Counted from the first letter of the stretch, positions 1 through 13,486 are shown. The stretch: DNA of 64,000 nt from Breviolum minutum Mf 1.05b.01 (GCA_000507305.1 DF241637.1:1-64000), one strand, 5' to 3'. Notes: generated from the letters alone by a model not told the origin. Numbers and translations are program-made.

Positions 1-149
1 GAAAAATTATTTATTTTTTTTTCGGGGACACGTTAAACTTGCCGGGAGTAGTTGATTCATGTTCATTTCATTTCAAAGCCTCGCGTCAGTGACACATGGG
101 CATGGTAAACACCATGCCGGCCATAGACCTGAGTTGGGGAAGGGCCCAA

Positions 150-600
150 CTCAGGACGAGGCCAGCAGCCAGCCCTTCGCCCAGGCTTTGCGAGTCAAGG
201 TTCCGACCTCTCTGAGGTACTCGGCACATGCCGTGTTGCAAGCTCTCTCGCGGCTGGGTGTCCATGTATCCAAAGTGCGATGTCAGAATTCCGACAGCTG
301 CCCCACTTGCAATTGAAGCACCTCAGCCGGTCTTGGAGCTTTGTTATTGTCGGCCTCCAAGATGACCAGCTACTAGTGCTTGCAACGCATTGGAAACTCC
401 TTGATCAAATTCCTCGCCTTTGGAGGTCCAGGGCACGCCCGGGCGTGCCTCCTCCAGTGCAGTTCCAGTGTTCCAGGTCTCCGTCATTAATTTCACAGCA
501 ACGCCTGTCTCGTCTTTGACGCTCGTTCCTCGTGGCACTGCTGGTGTCTTCGTGGGCGAGTCAGTCACCGGAAATCCCATATCACCAACTAAACAAAACA
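150..600 (-). pseudogene. Coding-like GC-richer block at the left edge, unassigned
   Basis: Minus frames give TSKGEEFDQGVSNALQALVA, then in another phase LVILEADNNKAPRPAEVLQL, then beyond a TGA TLDTWTPSRERACNTACAEY. They read as pieces of a broken or multi-exon gene. No family is recognised. Confidence 0.3.
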
Positions 601-622
601 AAAAAAGTTGTATGCTATACTA

Positions 623-2208
623 ATTGGTGGTTGAACTATCCAATTTGAAAAAAAAACAAAATCTCCCAAAATTGGATCCTTTCCCCAAGTTTCGGGGTAC
701 AAAAAACTCTAAGATGCCACAGGCTGCGTCAAGGTCACCGTGAAGCTGTTGAAGTCGGTGGTGAACTCGTACGTGAACTGAGCGCCGTCGACATCCGGGG
801 TTGGGAAGCTGGTGATGTTCAACAAGAATCATCCCCAGGTCATAGGATTTGTAGAGGAAATCCCGGATTCTTAGGACATACCTGGATCCTGACGGTCGAG
901 TGTCCTGCTGGAAGTGATTGTAACTTGTTAGTAAGTCCTTACAGGGACTTGCAACCTACTTTTGTTTGCGGGGTGATATAATCGATTTAATTACTAAGTA
1001 CCATGGACATCACAGTATAGTGACCCCAATTATGGCTACTTAACCAACACCACCCTCGAAGGCACAAAACCACGGACTTATTCCCGTAAATTGTGATTTT
1101 CCTATGATGTTCATTCCATGATCGAAAGGATCAAACATCAAACCAACAACACTAGTTGTTTTACCCGACAAAAACTTAGGACACCTACCCCCCGCAATTT
1201 TTTTTTCACCTGGATGATCGATGTGAAAGGTAAAAAACCCTGCCAAACAAATAGGTGGCATCCAATTACTGTAAAACCCCATAAATCAACCCAAATTTAC
1301 CATGTTTTGCTTCGTGCAAACCAACAAAAATATGAGCAAGACACTTGCAAGGTCTTGTTATCAACATGCTTGGACCGAAGCTCAGCCATGAACCCATATC
1401 TAGCCAAGCTGCAAATTGAAGGTACGACCTTGGCGAGACCCCAAGGCATTTGTGGGAATGGACCAGAAGCCGAACCAGTGGACCAGTGCTGAATGACGAA
1501 AACACCCCATGTCAATGTGATTGAAAAAACTTTAAATAGGTTTGGTGCTCAACAATTGCCGTACTATCAGTGATTATCATCAACCTGCCCGGGTGATAAT
1601 TTTTCGTCGTTCCGAAATATCAGAAAAATGAAAGTATATCATAGGCAGGCAGAATAGGATATATAACACAACTTCCAGAACTGAAATGCGATACATCTAT
1701 CAAATCCTCAAAATCAGACCCCCAAGTTTTACATCAAAGTTGAACGTTAATCCTTCTTGCTCGTGCTTCAACATCCGTTGACGTGTCAAGCAGAGGTTCT
1801 CAGATCTTGGCCAAAGAGAAGTCTTGGGGGAAAGAATTGAGTTGACCTATGCATGATGTGTATTGCTCCATATCAATGTCGAGTCGATTGATTGTCTTAA
1901 TTTTCCCTTCTAAGATCAAATAGACAGGAACTTGTATCTGGATGAAAACTTCAGATATGTATATACCTGGATCTTCCAAGGGGTGCTTAATGGATGATAA
2001 GGGGTCCCTGTAAACCATCCCTTAAGGTTCGAACAGCACCCTTTGGAAGATGCTGGTAGGTGATAAATCATATTATTCACATCTATCTTCGATTCACATA
2101 TCTACTGCATACACCCCCGAAAACTAAGATGGTGAAAATCTGAAACTATCCCCTTCAAAAACAAAAAGGGAGAAACATCAAACCAAATTACCAATTTTCG
2201 TGGCTTCA
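623..2208. other. No gene seen
   Basis: It holds a MITE-A relic at about 622-712 (AATTGGTGGTTGAAC, CCTTTCCCCAAGT) and a family G relic at 1967-2050. Otherwise I see nothing. Confidence 0.5.
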
Positions 2209-2303
2209 CTAGTTGCTGGTTTCAACCCATCTCAAAAATACTAGTCAAATTGAATCATTTCCCTAAGTAGCGGTGAAACAAAATCTTTGAAAACACCAAC
2301 CAG
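2209..2303. mobile_element. MITE family A
   Basis: Both arms and the core are recognisable; the right arm has drifted (AACACCAACCAG). Confidence 0.7.
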
Positions 2304-2437
2304 GTTCAAAATGCTAGTTTTTGCAAGGGAGTACAACACATTGTAATCTATACCTTCGTGAAAGGATCGATGGCGATCGCTCGCCACTCCCAAGTTCGGT
2401 GGCGATTAGTGTTGTACGGGCCATGATAAACCAACAC

Positions 2438-2552
2438 TACAGTCCCTAAAACTCACACAGCCCCTGAAAATGGATGGTTCGAAGACGATCCTTTCCATAC
2501 TTGGGAAGTAAGGTCACTTTTCAGGGGCGAAATGTTAAACTTCAGGGGTGTT
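2438..2552. mobile_element. MITE family D
   Basis: The inner boxes CCCCTGAAAATGGATGGTTC and TTTCAGGGGCG are intact; the ends are degraded. Confidence 0.7.
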
Positions 2553-3115
2553 AATGGGAGTGGCGATCGCCATCCGATCCTTTCCAGGTGGTATAGCAAC
2601 AGTTGTTCTTAACGCCGAGGCACTGGGAATCGATGGACTTCTTGGACTTTTTTGACCGGGTGGTTGTAACAAACCACTGCCCGGTGTAGGATGACGACGC
2701 CTTGGAGGCAAGGGGAAGAAAAACCACCAACAGGAAGCCACCAAGGGAGGAAAAACACCAGATGACAATCCAAATTTTCTGGCATTTTTTTTTTGCAGAG
2801 GATTTTGATGGTTTCAAATTGAGCCAACAAAATTAGGACCTAGAAGGGGAAAAACTTTTTAACTCACCTAAATTGAAAAAAACAATGGGCCCTTCTGACG
2901 GCCTTCATGTGTGTTTGTTTGTGTGTGTGTGGTTGTGTCGAAACTAGGGTACCAAAGGGATGGCAAAATTGTTCATATTTAAATAGTATTCCAACCATCA
3001 AGGGTTCAATTTAAACAAATTGAGCCACAGTCATATCACTACCCTCCAGGAAATTAGCATATCCCACCCACACGGGAAAGCCGGAAAATCATCGACTCAA
3101 AAGTGGCTGCTGGTA

Positions 3116-3200
3116 CTTGGAGGATCATCCCAGTTGGTACATAAACATGGTTAGTAAGCCCCCTAAGTAGGGTTGTTCCCCTTACACATGGCCTTTTCAT
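3116..3200. repeat. Dispersed repeat K
   Basis: Shares ACTTGGAGGATCATCCCAGT and CCCCTAAGTAGGGTTG with 42889-42985. Confidence 0.65.
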
Positions 3201-3400
3201 GGTTTACAAATGGAGGTGATCCGATCACCACGTATCCAAGTCCTGGGATCGCATCCTCCGGGGATTTTAAGAGGGGGATCCTCACTGACCCTTCATCCAT
3301 GCAGCTTGAACAAACACTTCTGCCAAGCAACTGGGGCGATTTCGGAGTTGGTGGAGGGGCCTTCCGACAGTTTGGAGGACATTTTCTTGGCACCTGTTGA

Positions 3401-3513
3401 TAGACCAGTCCGTAAAACGAACAACAAATTTTCCCCTGAAAACATGGAAAAATTGGAAGACGATCTGGTTTCCTTGTGAGGGCAAAAGACCTAGTTTCAG
3501 GGGCTCCTGTATG
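3401..3513. mobile_element. MITE family D, diverged
   Basis: The inner boxes CCCCTGAAAAC and CTAGTTTCAGGGGC mark it; the termini are weak. Confidence 0.55.
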
Positions 3514-5770
3514 TGAGTTTTAGAGAGAGTAGTGCAATAATACAATATCTATCAATATCTTATCAATATTCCTTCCTAGCTTCCTGGTTTCAAGCCAGAC
3601 ATTAATATGATCGACTTAAAATAAGGAAAAAATAGATCATCCTCCAAGTATTGGGGGTCATTCCGAAAGAAAAATCTTTTCAACCATCTAATATGTATCA
3701 ATTCATTGCAGGCTTTCACATAAGTTTTTTGGGGCATTTTGATAAAACATGTCGTGGATTGAAGAGTCCGCTTTTTGACTGGGTCGATATCCAATTCCTG
3801 CCAAATTTTTACTGTATATTGGCTCCTGTCAAAACACTGGGTTATGAATTTCAACAATAGGCCCCTTTATAAAAATGATTTACATATCATTACACTATGA
3901 ACCAGTGTTTTTGGCAGTAACCCAAACTGTATAGTTTCATCACCACGTTTTACACCATGGTTTCACTCCATCCCAACCTCTCGTGATTGGCTCTCAGATC
4001 CACCTGTTGAGCTGGAGTGAATTTTTATCCATGAGCCAGCAAAAACACAACCAGAAAATCATGATGAAACTATAGATTTTGAAAATGGAGTTTTGAAAAT
4101 GATAGGAGATTTCATCATGAGACCTACTAGGAACATTGGAGGATATCATTTATAAATTATGTATATAGTAGCACCATCCTTTCGGGGTGGTGTTTGAACC
4201 CGTTTTGGGGTTGCTTAGTGGCACGCGAAGTCCCATCAATTTGGCACTCGAAGTCCCATCCATTGAGCTGATTAAGGTGAAATCCACCATTACTTGGAGG
4301 ACCATCCCAGGACTTAGTTAGCATCACCCCCATTTACAAGCCATGAATGGCCATGAATGGAGGGGGGAACAAGCCGTTCCTGTACTTAGGAAAACTACAA
4401 CTAAGTACAAGGTTATTAACAACTTACACATAACTGGGAAGATCATCCAAGTATTCTCAGACGTTTTTTTTGAACCGATTTCCGGGAAAGAATTCCTGTC
4501 GGACCGGCCCGTGGACTGAGTGGACCGAGTGTGTCACATTGCAGTGAGTACTTGGAACCCTCCACTTACGTTGGCCAACATGCAAGAAACTCATATCGCA
4601 AGGTGAATGATTTTAGCCCAGATGCTCTAATGTATGGTCTATTCACCTAAATCTGGATATATAGTTTAAGGCGTAAATCTAGGCAAATACATAATATAGT
4701 GAGTGCTCGGGTATGATTCATCGACAAGCTGAATGTGACAGGGTTGTTTCGTGAATTTTCCACCCGTATTCATGGCCTCTTGATTTTTTTCGGTCCGGCA
4801 AGAATGCGAATCTAGTTTCATCAACAAGTATGAAGCATACATTTTCTAAACGGCTGATGCACCGGGGTTCAGAAAACCTCATGAACCTTGAAAGTATGGT
4901 CAACTCTGACGATTAGAGCCGTAAACACCTGCTTGTCGGACCATGTTTCAATTCCTGGCATGTCGGACCATCAAAGCTCCAACTGTCAAAATTTCAGACC
5001 AGCAACGTTTGGTGTCCTGCGGGATAGCTATGTCCTAAGTGGCGGCTTTCCAAGTACATGATCAAGTGGGTGCGATGTTTCTTTATATAAGCGTTTTTTA
5101 AAACCAATTCATTTTGAACCATTCTCAATGTTTTGAAGTTGTGTATATATATATATATATGATATATAGCTGTTCCTTGAGGCTGTTGCGGATCACCAAT
5201 TTGTACAAATTGAGATGGAATTGGAAGGTTCAAATTCCAAACAATCTTTTATCCTTGCCACCTTGTCGTCAGCTTCGTCTTATCCCCAAAAAAACGCACA
5301 CCTGAAAGGTCTCCCTTCAATATGATGGGCCCCCTGTTACCTTGTTTAAATGCATCCAACAAAAATTATGCCAACTTACAAACTGGGAAATCTGGGAATA
5401 TCTGGGAATTCTGAAATATTCAAACAAACTACGCCTTCAACTATAGGTGCTAGGTGGGCCCATGCCATTCAAGACCTCCCCCCGTGCCATCTTGGATTTT
5501 TGGAAACTTTTCTCCCAGGATTTTTTCGGCCCAAGGAACTTCTTCCGGCCGAGCCATTTGGGTTTCGGGGTGTGGCTTCATCGCCGAAGCCGCGGACCTT
5601 TGACAAAGGCATATTTGTGGGGAATCAAGAGAAACAACCATCCAAGAAATCTCCAACGGTCGGACCATCGTGGAAAGTGAAGTTTGGAATCCCGGAGTTA
5701 AAAAAAGGATCCCAATCCTGGTGGCAACTGTTGGGTGAGGGAGTACTCCAACATATATCGACACATCCAA

Positions 5771-5874
5771 TACTCGCTGGAAGTTTAACATAGCCAGTGA
5801 AAATTTTCCATCGCAAAAAGGAAAGTAGGCTTCCAGCCATCATTTTCAGGGGCTATGTCAAACTTCGGGAGGTA
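5771..5874. mobile_element. MITE family D
   Basis: The left end TACTCGCTGGAAGTTTAACA pairs with CTATGTCAAACTTCGGGAGGTA. Confidence 0.7.
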
Positions 5875-6677
5875 TTCATGGCAACATTAAGCATCCACAT
5901 CCCTTTTAGATCCTTTTAGGTCAATGGGTGTTTCCCCTTGTCTCTCCGCATTTTTCCCCGTGGACATCAAAAAAAATCCTAAGAAGTCCAAGAATTCCCA
6001 ATCCCTGCAAAACAGTCAGTTCGTTGAAGTGGCCGTGTCCGGAAACATCCGTGGCCAAAAACCGGGGCACTTTGTTGGAAGGTCCACCATTTCCAAACGC
6101 CGCTCGTGTGTTTCTCCGGTGTCGCTTTTCCTTGGAGCTTGGATGATTTGGATGGGTCTCCCTTGGGGGCATGGAGTTGGATGATGTTTTTTCAGCTTCT
6201 TCCGAGTGACTCACCCGTTTTGGGGTGTATTGAAAAGTAACCCTTTTTCAAGGGGTTGTTGGTGACCTCCATGTTTGTGATCAAAGGACGGTCACAACCG
6301 GAAGAGGCAGGTTGCTATTTTGTAAAATCATGTTCTATGTGACATCATGATTTATATACAATATAATTACCATCAACTGTGGCGATTTCCACAAACAGCT
6401 CCCAGCCAGATTCACACAAAAGGACAATCAACCTTCCAAAACCTTTTTGGCGGGTGCTTTTTGCAAGCAGGGTGGGGTGAATTCATTGAAGAATCACAAG
6501 CAACTAACCTAAACATTGAAGTGAAGAAGACGAAGAAGCTTAGACATCACACTGTCGCAAAAACACGTGTTTCAAAGTATCACGAGTCATAATTCAGCTT
6601 CGATCCCATGGAATCCATGTATGGCATATTTATCTACATTGCTGAAATGTAGTTTAAATGTTTTAAACATTTGACTG

Positions 6678-6975
6678 AAAGTTTGTTTGTTCGATTGTTT
6701 GTTTTTGTTTGCTTGGTTTTGTTTGTTTTTGTTTGTTTTTTTGAATTGATTGTTTGTTTGTTTGTTTGTTTGTTTGTTTGTTTGTCTTTTGTTTGTTTGT
6801 TTGTTTGTTTGTTTTTGTTTGATTGCTTTTGTTTGTTTGTTTTTGTTTGTTTGTTTGTTTGTTTGTTTGTTTGTGTGTGTTTGTTTGTTTTTGTTTGTTT
6901 GTTTTTGTTTGTTTGTTTGTTTGTTTGTTTGTTTGTTTGTTTGTTTGTTTGTTTTTGTTTGTTTGCTTGCTTGTA
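6678..6975. repeat. (TTTG)n tract, about 300 bp
   Basis: Long runs of TTTG are interrupted by TTTTTG, TTGA and TGTG variants. All open frames across it (Cys/Leu/Phe/Val on one strand, Lys/Gln/Thr/Asn on the other) are artefacts of the repeat. Confidence 0.97.
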
Positions 6976-8853
6976 GGTTACTTGATAATAGTTAATAGCA
7001 TTCAATATTTGTAGGATGCAGGGAGAAGCAACGTTTGATATATTTGAAGTGATGTTTTAGAGATTTAAAAATTTAAAGCATATAATTCATTCATTAGACG
7101 TATCATAGAAGTTGAGAGTTTGACTTTGAGTATGTTTGGAATGTTCATCAAATTTGTTGACTATACAACATCAACCAATTAGTTGTGGACATTGATGATC
7201 TAGATTAAGATAATCAACATATATTTACAGATTGTTTAAAAAAAAAATGAGGGAATGATACTAACTTTCCTACGAAAAGTGTCTTTCTTGCATCTATTGG
7301 ATGACAACAGTTCTAAATTCAGTTCCGTGGCAACATTTGTCATCAATTCGCTGGGTGTACCTGAGGTAAAAACAGACTTGATATTTGTTGCCCTGTGTTT
7401 GATATACCCATACCATCCATGTATGGCATATTATATTTACCTAAGGAAGCTAATTGCAACTCCAACAGTACGTTCCACGACTGGTAGTACTTGAATTTGG
7501 ACCCAAAAAAGCCATGTCCAAAAAAGACTCCCAAACAATTTCCCTGTAAGTCAAAGAACATTAAAAGACTAGTCCCCTTGAAATTGTCAATTCCAAATCC
7601 TTCCTGAAAAACATGTCTTTTCGCTTCAAGGCTGCTGAATCTATGTTTTTTTTGAACTTCCAAGAAATTTTACAACTGAGGCGAATTCTTCCATGGCATT
7701 CAGGCATTCATTTTGATAAATCTGTTATTCCAAAAATATCATCATGGTCATCTTAAGCTTGTATATACGACGATTCGCCCTGAGATGCCACGGAAAAATA
7801 TATACAGTAATACGGAGGTTGCCGAGGTTCATGATTTCTTCAGTACTTCGCGGCACCCAACCCATCCTCAGGGAGGTGTACCATCAATTTTTACGTGACC
7901 CCGAAGAAAACATTCCACATCATCTGTGACTGGGGGTAAATCTAAGAGAAAAAATGAGATTGGCAGCTTGACAAGCCAGGAGATTGGCTTTTTGTTTTTT
8001 TGTTAAAACAAAAAGAAAAACGACAAGACTATGTGGTGGTTCAACCCATCGGAAAAAACATTAGTCAACTAGGTAGTCTTCCTCAAACTAGCAAAGAATG
8101 CAAGGAACATGCAATGCAAAAAAATCTGCGTAATTAAGGCATCATGAATTTGGTCACGCATAATGTGATTTTTGAAGGTAATTCCTTGGCATTGGAAATG
8201 AGAGTTTGGAAGTGGTCTCCCCAAAAAAACATTATCTGACCTACCAAACCGATCAAACGATTCAATGGACCCGGTCTTTTACCTGCGGGCTCTTGAAAAC
8301 CCAACTTTGCAGAATGAAGAGAAATCAACCCTGAGAACTGAGAACTTGTCGCCTTGGCATTGTCGTGATTACCATTCAAAGTGACCTTTTTATCCCCTAG
8401 TTGAAGTTCATTTACCCGTTCCAAAAAGGCCACTTAACCATCCCCCAAAAGGTCACAAAGAATTGCCAGGTATTGCTCTCTATCTGATGCCTCAGATACT
8501 AGAATACAAATCTAATGCTCTAAGTTAGTAAATCTTGACACAAAAAGTGATCCATAACTATCTGTGCTGCCTCAGATACTAATATGATAACACGAGGTAC
8601 TTCTGTTTACTGCATCTTCATCCAATTTCAGTGGGCTTTTTTTTTGGCACGAATCCATGGGAGCTGACAATATTTGTACCTTGTAGAACAGCTAAGACGA
8701 CGGAAACTTAACAACTTGTAGATGTATATTGATATACATAAATATGTTGTAGATATATGAATATACATTAGTAGCTGGTCCTTTCATTTCAGAATTCCAC
8801 CCAGCCTAAATCTATCATCCTACATGTTACAAGGACATAAATCTATTTATACA

Positions 8854-8950
8854 TACTCTACAAGAAACTAACATATCCCACCCTGGGAAAAAAGATGAAA
8901 AATCTTCAAATGTGCCTTGGTAACAGGACGTGTCAGTTCACAGGAGGGTA
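8854..8950. mobile_element. MITE family E
   Basis: TACTCTACAAGAAACTAACA ... TCAGTTCACAGGAGGGTA. Confidence 0.7.
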
Positions 8951-9447
8951 ACCTATCCACATATACCACCTACTTCCAGAGAGTTTTGTTGAGCTTCCCC
9001 ACCTAGATGCTTCGACCGGTCGTGAGGGAGGTGCTGATTCAGCGACCTCAATGCATCCGGAGAAAAAAAACCAACAATAAGTGCCTGCTCGAAGTTTGAA
9101 ACCCAGAAGCAACGCATAAGGTGGCCCTAAAATGGAAACATCTTTATCTCCTAATATAATATAATAACTTAGTTTGTTTGTTGTGAAGCCATGACAAATA
9201 AAAACAGGAAATCCCCCTTGATCAGAAGTACCACCCCTATTGCTATCTACTTGTAAATACCCTGGACATCTAAATAGAGATTCATACACCTGACCACCAA
9301 CTTTCTAAATTAAAACTGTTTGTCGGAAACATTCCTCTGCAAAATCAGATTTGGAGGGCGATATGAGGTAACATCACCGTATATGCTGTATTTGCCCATG
9401 TTTGGGGAACATGTTGACAACCCCAGATGTGTCAATAGTTTCGCAAG

Positions 9448-9543
9448 GATGATCCATTTGAAGGCATGTTGGCGGAAATCCGCAACCAATCTCCACACGG
9501 CGATGTCTCCTTCTATTGCTACCAGGAAAGGTTTCCAAAACAA
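9448..9543 (+). CDS. Candidate plus-strand exon, unassigned
   Basis: This exon has 32 whole codons between TCGCAAG|G and a GTAAAA donor, reading DDPFEGMLAEIRNQSPHGDV then SFYCYQERFPKQ. It fits the AG|G rule and has coding-like third positions. It would be the only plus-strand host exon, so treat it with caution; no family is recognised. Confidence 0.4.
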
Positions 9544-9731
9544 GTAAAATGACGAGAAGGCTTTGCGTGGATATTTTGCACCACCGAATAGTTGTGTAAC
9601 AACCACTATAGAAAGAAGAAACGGACTACCAACAAGAAGCTTTGCCGGGAATGACGCGCGATCAAGAGCAGGTTACACAAAAACAAATTAATACAAGAAA
9701 TTAATTAACCTCCGTACCATTGAATGACCAT

Positions 9732-9826
9732 GCTCCATGTATGGTATATTTACCTACATTTTGTCGAATTTTATGGTAAATGTTGGTAAATATACCATAT
9801 ACATAATCCATACATAGATGGTATGG
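9732..9826. mobile_element. MITE family B, short-arm form
   Basis: CCATGTATGGTATATTTACC and its partner are present, with an extended right side. Confidence 0.7.
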
Positions 9827-10025
9827 GTTCCACATCAACCCCTAAACTGATGTTCAAATTACTACCTAACCAATTCCTGCCATTTCCTGCCTCCACAGCC
9901 GCTGTAGCACCACCCCAATCGGATGGCATTGCTTTCAAGGATATCGATGTTACCGGCCTCCTGGATCGATCAATTTTGTAGAAACATGAACACACTCAAG
10001 TGGGAATGTAGGTAAATATTCCCCT

Positions 10026-10140
10026 ACATGGGTGTTTCCGAAAATAGTGGGTTTTCCTCCCAAATCCTCCATTCTAGTAGGGTTTTCCATTATGAACCAT
10101 CCATTTTGGGGTACCCCATTTTTTGGAAACACCCACATGG
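10026..10140. mobile_element. MITE family C
   Basis: The arms extend outwards to ACATGGGTGTTTCC and GGAAACACCCACATG. Confidence 0.85.
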
Positions 10141-10269
10141 AGCATTTCGGTTGGTTATACCTCTCGTATACATGTAGAGTCTCTTGATGCACATGGTTAA
10201 CTTTTTTGGATATCTACAAGACGTTTGGGGCTTGTCCGAAGTTAAAATGTTTTTCGCTATGGCGTTGTC

Positions 10270-10845
10270 CTATGCATGCCACCCCTTGAGCAATTCCACT
10301 TGCTCAGGCTTTCTCTTGGAGTCCAGGTCCGTCGTGATTTTCTTGCATCCGGCGTGACCGGTGAGCGGGGCAATCAGCGGTTTGCGGCTGGGTGCCGTGA
10401 GTTGCATCCGGTCAATGGGCGGCGAGCCAGTTGAAATCTTGCACCGTAATGATGAGAAGTTCTCGGCAGTTCAATGTCATGGCTCGTCAAGTTCAAGATG
10501 GCGATATCAAAATCTTTGCCTGCCTGTGACTACACCACTCAGTGAGAGCCCGCTTGTCAAGTGCGCACACACTCACTTGAATGTAGCTCAGGGTCAGGTG
10601 CACCCATATCAGAGACAATGTCCCAAGAAAAAAGCCTTGACATTGGATTTTCTCATTTAGAGAAAAATCTGTCATCAACATTGCGAATTGCCAACGTTGG
10701 CAAGTTCACCAAAGGTGCTAAGAACCCTGGCGGACATCCGCCGTTCTTTTACCAGCGGATGGTATTGACCAAGAATTGGGTCAGATGGCTCCATGAAAAC
10801 CCATCTTGCAATTTGGGCTGCATCTGCATCACCGCATTTGTTCAT
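10270..10845 (-). pseudogene. Coding relic, frames broken, unassigned
   Basis: Successive minus frames look like pieces of one protein: IARWVFMEPSDPILGQYHPL (10845-10675), then weakly FSWDIVSDMGAPDPELHSS and FDIAILNLTSHDIELP in another frame, then KITTDLDSKRKPEQVELLKG ending at TAG 10270. Beyond the TAG the same frame continues with DNAIAKNILTSD. GC is clearly higher than in the flanks. I read it as a decayed, possibly retro-derived coding sequence of unknown family. Confidence 0.42.
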
Positions 10846-11932
10846 CTATAAATTGTCTCACCTATGAAATCTGTATAATCAAATAAATAAAATAAAAAAA
10901 ATATAAATACACATGCAAGATCAATCCCTTTTTCCAAAGGACAAGTTGAAGCTGGCTTTTGTAAAAGGCTAAGTTAAACGAGTGGGAGGAAGCACTGGGC
11001 CTATGTATATATATATATTATATATACAACCCAAAATAGCTATTTGTATCATAGGTTCTGAAGCCTACCCTAAGTCGAATCACCCCTAGGCCGAGAGGCC
11101 GTTGAATAAGAATTTTCATGGACTTTTCATATATGTTTTCCAACCAGTACACACATGACATTCTACTAGTCACTGACCAAACACAACTAATACAACATAA
11201 TCGGGCTTGCGAATATGCCCCCCGACATCTCCGACCTAGGGGTAGTTCGACCGAAGCCTGAGAACGCACGAGAATATGCTATATTCCATATATTGTACAT
11301 GTCATCGTCCGTCATGAAATCTGCCATCAGCCTAGGAATAGAGTACTCAATTTAACAAGTGTCCCTCAAGCCCAACCCATGACTTTATTCATTTGGCAAC
11401 AGGGCGAATTGCTCTTTCTGCTTCGGCAATGGCCAACGGTGCAAACATTAAAACAAATCAACAAATGAAAGGTGGTAGCAGGACCGTTAGCAGGCAGTAA
11501 ATTGGTTTTGTAGCTATTCATAATAACCACTTTGCATCCTAGAGCTAGTTGCCGGATTGAAGTCATCCCGCTGCAAATTGAATTCCACCCTATTTCACAA
11601 AGTTTCTATAAAGATTATGAACATCAAGCTTTATACTCCCCTGAAGTTTAACATTTTGAACCAGAACTAACAGCAACCCAAGCCCCCACCCTTTTGGCTT
11701 CAAATCTTGAGTTTTCGGCATTTGCTAACAAAAACACCGTGTTTTCACCACCATTTTTGACCGAAAAAAATCCAGGCTTTTGGGCTAAAAAATAGCACTC
11801 CTTTCTGGCTCTGGTGCCACATCCAGCTCAGGCATACCAAGCCATTCCCGAAGCGGTGCGTGAAGCGGTGCGTGTTGGGTTGGTTGGCGGTTCCTTAGGG
11901 GTTGGTTGGAAAATCAGTTGGAGCTTCATCTG

Positions 11933-12032
11933 GATGTTTCCGAAAATAGTGGTACCCCCAAATCATCCATTTTAATAGGGTTTTCCATTATAAACCATCC
12001 ATTTTGGGGTACCACTATTTTTGGAAACACCT
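11933..12032. mobile_element. MITE family C
   Basis: Both 23-bp arms are nearly perfect and the element is oriented opposite to 34459-34565. Confidence 0.85.
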
Positions 12033-12319
12033 ATCTGTTGTTGGGTTTGTTGTACTTGTTTGTGCTGTTTTTTTTTTGGGAGGCAACACATTTCCAACAC
12101 CTTGGAAATCATCCATTTGGTTGAAAAAATGATTGAGCTTTAAATGGATGGTTGGAATAGGAGGGATGGTTTCTTTGATACTCTGATTTTGAGCCAGTAG
12201 TCATTTTGGATTGTAAGTTCTCACTACCAGTCCCCCAAGAATTTGCAATGGAAGAGGAACGATGGGTCTTTCCAAGACAATTATTTAAATGATCCTTTGC
12301 TACATAACAGCAAAAGAGT

Positions 12320-12430
12320 CATATGGGTGCTTCCTTAAATGGTGGTACCCCAAAATGGATGATTTATAATGGACATCCCTATTAAAATGGATGATTTGGG
12401 AGTACCACCATGTTCGAAAACCCCCATATG
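12320..12430. mobile_element. MITE family C
   Basis: This copy lies 290 bp from the previous one. CATATGGGTG and CCCCCATATG extend the arms. Confidence 0.8.
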
Positions 12431-12435
12431 AGTTT

Positions 12436-12827
12436 TTAATCTTCATGACTATGGGAGAAAGGATGCAAGCCATTTCGGAGTTTCAGATTCAAAAGGTTTG
12501 GTGGGAACCCGTCAAGGCATGTGACCTTTTCCCAAACGCCGTTTCGTTCCCAAGATGCCACTCGGAGGGTGGTCGCAACCAGGATAACCTCGATTTCAAT
12601 GGTTGTTTCTTCAAGGACCCCCAGTCCCATAGTACTCCCCATTCTACTCCCATTTTCGAATCCCTTGATTCGTATGGGAATGAGCCATGGGTTTTGCTTA
12701 TGGGTCCCGGGAGTCCCACGTGCTTGGGGGTTCTTTTAAAGACATGGGAATCCAAAGAAACCGAAAAACCAAACGCCTGCAGTACCAACCCATATGAGTG
12801 CCCAGTAATGAATAAGTAATATAACAC
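12436..12827. other. Coding-like patch, strand undecided
   Basis: Plus and minus frames are both open for over 100 codons (plus: SEFQIQKVWWEPVKACDL; minus: VEWGVLWDWGSLKKQPLKS). Neither has convincing splice sites or a family. Confidence 0.25.
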
Positions 12828-13486
12828 GCTGAAAAAAAAGCACCATCTAGTTACAGTACTCTATGCTTTTTTACAAGGTATAAATATAAGTATATTTCAT
12901 CCAATATCCTGGCTGTCATTTACGAGGTGTCTCGGGATAGTCTGCGGAGCCAAACGAAACCACCATTGGTTGATAATAGTGTCACTGGTTGCCAAAAAAA
13001 ACTGTTGGGATATACAAGCTCTAAAAGTCTTTCACTCAGCCAAAGGATTATGAAATCAAATTTGATGCAATTCTATAAAGTTCATTTTACCTAACTATGT
13101 AAATGTAATCCCATACAAAGCACTATGATAGGCAAATCTTTCTGCATGTTGGTTGTGGTCAGAAACACTTTTCCCCTCAACAGACAGACAAAGAATACAA
13201 AAAACACGTGCAAAATTGGGGAAAGGTAAGATTCAAGATAGTGTTAACTGTCACCGTGGTTACCCAACTAATCTGACCAATACGTGACCCACGAGTACTC
13301 TGTCAGGAGATCTCTCCCCACATAGTAATATCGCAAAAGGATGCAAAAGGCACAAACAGAAGTCATAAACAAGGGTTCTGGCTCAACTCGAAAAAGGTCC
13401 AGAATCTTCCCAAAAAATGGAGCTGCAACCGATTCTTTCAATTGAATTCACAACTCAAACAACTTGGTCAATTTGTCAATAGATGA

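Larger units (their letters stand above)
3514..8853. other. No gene that can be named
   Basis: Apart from the listed MITE copies and the (TTTG)n tract, the longest open frames (5350-5793 plus, 5450-5791 minus, 7343-7663 minus, 8134-8433 minus) have protein-like stretches but conflict with each other or lack splice sites. None matches a family I know. Confidence 0.4.

Noticed and set aside
3304..3402. Plus-strand exon-like frame ATGAISELVEGPSDSLEDIF
   Set aside because: The acceptor is followed by C, a second plus frame is as good, and it runs into a MITE-D copy. Left out as unsupported.
6634..7014. Several open frames over 6.6-7.0 kb rich in Phe/Val/Cys/Leu or Lys/Gln/Thr/Asn
   Set aside because: They are translations of the (TTTG)n repeat.
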